Below are positions 7,050-9,332 of a stretch of DNA of 9,332 nt, piece after piece. Where the stretch lies: positions 1 through 9,332 of the forward strand of contig CABQAB010000063.1 in assembly GCA_902461985.1 (NCBI GenBank), read 5' to 3'. Each line of letters begins with the position of its first letter. The stretch's first letter is position 1. The DNA comes from an uncultured Bacteroidales bacterium (GTDB taxonomy: Bacteria; Bacteroidota; Bacteroidia; Bacteroidales; UBA932). The notes beneath the pieces were generated by a model. It was not told where the DNA came from, searched no databases, and worked only from the letters and a program-made list of their open reading frames with translations. A program made the translations under genes and the position numbers.

Positions 7050-9332
7050 TTAGAAGGTTAAGTCAAGACCGAAAGTAAACTGGCGGGACATAGGATATGC
7101 CGCAGCATAAACATTGGAAGAGCCCTCCGGGTCAAGACCGGAAAAGCCTGTCGCCGTGAAAAGGTTCTGCCCCTGGGCATAGACCCTCAGGCCTCTGATG
7201 AATCCTGTCTTTTTGAGGATATTTGCAGGCAGGGAATAGCTCAGCGTAAGGTTTTTCAATCTCAGGAACGAGGCGTCCTCGAGAAGACGGGAGTCGAATT
7301 CGGTGTAGATGCCATGACGGGGGATGTCGGTTATGTCACCCGGCTGTTTCCATCTGTCGAGAAGACGGCGGGACTGGTTGTAGGACATGAACCTTCCGTT
7401 GGACTCGTCGAAATAGCGGTCATTGTTAATCATATAGCGGCCCGCCACCCAGCTGAACTGGGCGTTGAGGGAAAGTCCGCGCCATGAAAGTATAGTCCCG
7501 AAACCTCCAAGCCATGGAGCGATGGAACTTTTGCCCATGAGCACCTTGTCGGAGTCGCGGAGTTCCGTGGTTATCTGCCCGTCCTTAGTGAGCCAGAGTG
7601 CATCTCCGTTGGCAGGATTTACGCCGTAGAAACGGTTCATATAGAACTGGTTGAGCTGCTGTCCGACTACGAGCTTCGTCGCGCTGTTGGCCGGCTCGTA
7701 TTCGGTGACTCCATTGTAGAGTTCCACAATGGTGTTGGCATTGTAGCTTACATTTGCGCTGACTGACCAGTTGAAGTCCTTGTAGCTGATGATGTTGGCG
7801 GCGAGATTGAGTTCCGCACCGAGGTTCCTCATCGCTCCCACATTGTCCCATTTGTAGCCGAAGCCGTTGGAAGTGGCATAGGAAAGAGGGACTTCCATAA
7901 GCATATTGCTTGTCTCCTTGTCGTAGAGTTCAAGGTCTACGTTGAGCCTGTTCCAGAATCCGAAATGGAAACCGAGGTTGGTGGTCCATGTCTTCTCCCA
8001 TTCAAGGTCCTCATTTCCTAACTGTATGGGCACGACACCGGCATTGCCGACATAGTCAAGGCCGCCGCCCACGAGGGCGAGGTGTTCGTAATTAGGGATG
8101 GACGAGTTTCCTGAAGTACCTGTACTGAATGAAACCTGCGCATTGGTCAGCCATGAAGCCGTGTGCTTCATGAAATCCTCGTTGCGCATATTCCACATGA
8201 ATCCCGCTGACCAGAACCCTGCGAAACGGCCGTTGGTACCGAAACGGGAAGAGCCGTCAGTACGCGCAGAAAGTTCAAGATAGTATCTTGAAAGGTAGTT
8301 ATATTCTCCGCGGGCGAAGAAAGATACGAATGAATAGTCAGAAGTTGGCGTACTGCTCCACGAGGTTGCACGGGTACCTGTCGATATGTCCGTCAGAAGG
8401 TCGTTGTTCTGTCCTGCGGTTGACACGCCGAAACTCTCGTACCTGTAGCTGACTCCCTCCTGTCCGAGCATGAAGTTGAAGGAATGGATGTCTTCAATGT
8501 CGAACTGGTAGCCGATAGTGTTGGAAATGCTGAGCGTGAGGCCGTCGGAAGAACTTCTGGATGCCTTTCCCTCGCCCATGTTAGGAGCGTAAGTCGGATT
8601 GGACTTGCTGAATCCCGTGTTGTGGGAATAGTCCGCAGTGAACTGGGAACGGATATTCAGTCCCTCGATCGGGGTCACCTCTGCGAATAAGGTGGAAATG
8701 GCCTTGTATTTCTTGTAGGTGCGGGGGTTGTTCTCCAGCCATTCGAGCGGGTTCTGCCCCTGCCATTTCCAGGAACCGTCGCTGAGTGAAGTCAGCGAGC
8801 CGTCTTCCTTGAAAGGATTCCAGTAAGGAAGCATGAAACGGGCAGCGGAAATTGGCGCGAGGGTGTTGTAAGTTCCCTCGTCTGCCTGCTCGATATTCTG
8901 GTACCCGAGCATGGTGTTGGTTCCCATCTTGAGCCATGAAGCCATCTGCTGCTCCACATTGAACCTCATCGACCAGCGTTTGAAATACGAACCCGGGGCG
9001 ATGCCGTCCTGGTCGTAGTAACCTCCTGAGATATAATAGTTTGTCTTGTCGGTCGCACCTGAAACGGAGAGCTCGTAACTCTGGAGGAACGCTGCGTCAT
9101 TGTAGACTGCATCGAGCCAGTTCACGTCTGTACGGGAAAGAACATCATAATCCTTGCCTGCCGTCAGCCCGACTTCTTTTTCATATTGAATCCTCTCTGC
9201 CGTGTTCATCAGATCCCAGTTGCCGTTGGCTATGTCGGAGAAACCGAGCTGCATACGGTAGTTTATCTGAGGTCTGTCGGTGTTGCGCCCGCGCTTGGTG
9301 GTGATGACAATCACGCCATTGGCTGCCCTTGC
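7050..9332 (-). CDS. SusC/RagA-family TonB-linked outer-membrane transporter, 5' end outside window
   Basis: This is the C-terminal part of a SusC-type TonB-dependent transporter; 760 residues are visible and the frame runs open through the right edge. The first visible residues, ARAANGVIVITTKRG, are the conserved end of the plug domain in SusC/RagA proteins. Everything after that is beta-barrel, rich in alternating aromatic and polar strands. Near the end are the family blocks LEDASFLRLKNLTLSYSLP (about 684-702 of the visible part), LRVYAQGQNLFTATGFSG (about 715-732) and the terminal FTFGLDLTF, whose final Phe suits Bam-dependent assembly. Relatives are usually about 1000-1100 residues, so the signal peptide, carboxypeptidase-like domain, TonB box and most of the plug should lie beyond base 9332. 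The protein would import a ligand across the outer membrane using TonB/ExbBD energy. The stop is 11 bases before susD, so the two are surely co-transcribed. The family call is near certain; the substrate cannot be read from the sequence. Confidence 0.97.
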   Translation of the reverse strand, partial: ARAANGVIVITTKRGRNTDRPQINYRMQLGFSDIANGNWDLMNTAERIQYEKEVGLTAGKDYDVLSRTDVNWLDAVYNDAAFLQSYELSVSGATDKTNYYISGGYYDQDGIAPGSYFKRWSMRFNVEQQMASWLKMGTNTMLGYQNIEQADEGTYNTLAPISAARFMLPYWNPFKEDGSLTSLSDGSWKWQGQNPLEWLENNPRTYKKYKAISTLFAEVTPIEGLNIRSQFTADYSHNTGFSKSNPTYAPNMGEGKASRSSSDGLTLSISNTIGYQFDIEDIHSFNFMLGQEGVSYRYESFGVSTAGQNNDLLTDISTGTRATSWSSTPTSDYSFVSFFARGEYNYLSRYYLELSARTDGSSRFGTNGRFAGFWSAGFMWNMRNEDFMKHTASWLTNAQVSFSTGTSGNSSIPNYEHLALVGGGLDYVGNAGVVPIQLGNEDLEWEKTWTTNLGFHFGFWNRLNVDLELYDKETSNMLMEVPLSYATSNGFGYKWDNVGAMRNLGAELNLAANIISYKDFNWSVSANVSYNANTIVELYNGVTEYEPANSATKLVVGQQLNQFYMNRFYGVNPANGDALWLTKDGQITTELRDSDKVLMGKSSIAPWLGGFGTILSWRGLSLNAQFSWVAGRYMINNDRYFDESNGRFMSYNQSRRLLDRWKQPGDITDIPRHGIYTEFDSRLLEDASFLRLKNLTLSYSLPANILKKTGFIRGLRVYAQGQNLFTATGFSGLDPEGSSNVYAAAYPMSRQFTFGLDLTF

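Noticed and set aside
1..9332. Mobile element, CRISPR array, tRNA or rRNA
   Set aside because: No transposase or integrase motifs, spaced direct repeats, or tRNA-like cloverleaf sequences were seen. The whole window is accounted for by five genes and short gaps.

Overview
The window looks like part of a Bacteroidales (phylum Bacteroidota) chromosome. The main evidence is a SusC/SusD outer-membrane pair followed by three predicted lipoproteins, each with a Bacteroidota-type signal peptide. Starts lack Shine-Dalgarno sequences and have A/T-rich leaders, as is normal in this phylum. Base composition is near half G+C by eye (not computed). Genus cannot be fixed from this sequence.

All genes lie on the minus strand, so transcription runs from high to low coordinates. 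The order is: (1) the 3' three quarters of a SusC/RagA TonB-dependent transporter, cut by the right edge (7050-9332); (2) a complete SusD/RagB substrate-binding lipoprotein (5473-7038); (3) a 319-residue lipoprotein resembling the DUF4984 family (4492-5451); (4) a 672-residue lipoprotein with Ig/BACON-like repeats, possibly DUF5003 (2420-4438); (5) a large lipoprotein with two tandem DUF4458-like modules followed by leucine-rich repeats, cut by the left edge (1-2307, no stop in the window). Gaps are 11, 21, 53 and 112 bases, and no gene-free stretch exceeds 300 bases. The only clear intergenic structure is a GC-rich hairpin at 2359-2406, between genes 4 and 5.

The set reads as one outer-membrane nutrient-acquisition operon. 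SusC would be the TonB/ExbBD-powered channel and SusD its extracellular lid. The three downstream lipoproteins would be surface accessory proteins that bind or present the ligand. No degradative enzyme, regulator, RNA gene, mobile element or CRISPR array is visible, so the substrate is unknown. The leucine-rich repeat protein makes a protein, peptide or glycoprotein ligand at least as plausible as a plain polysaccharide, but this is inference.
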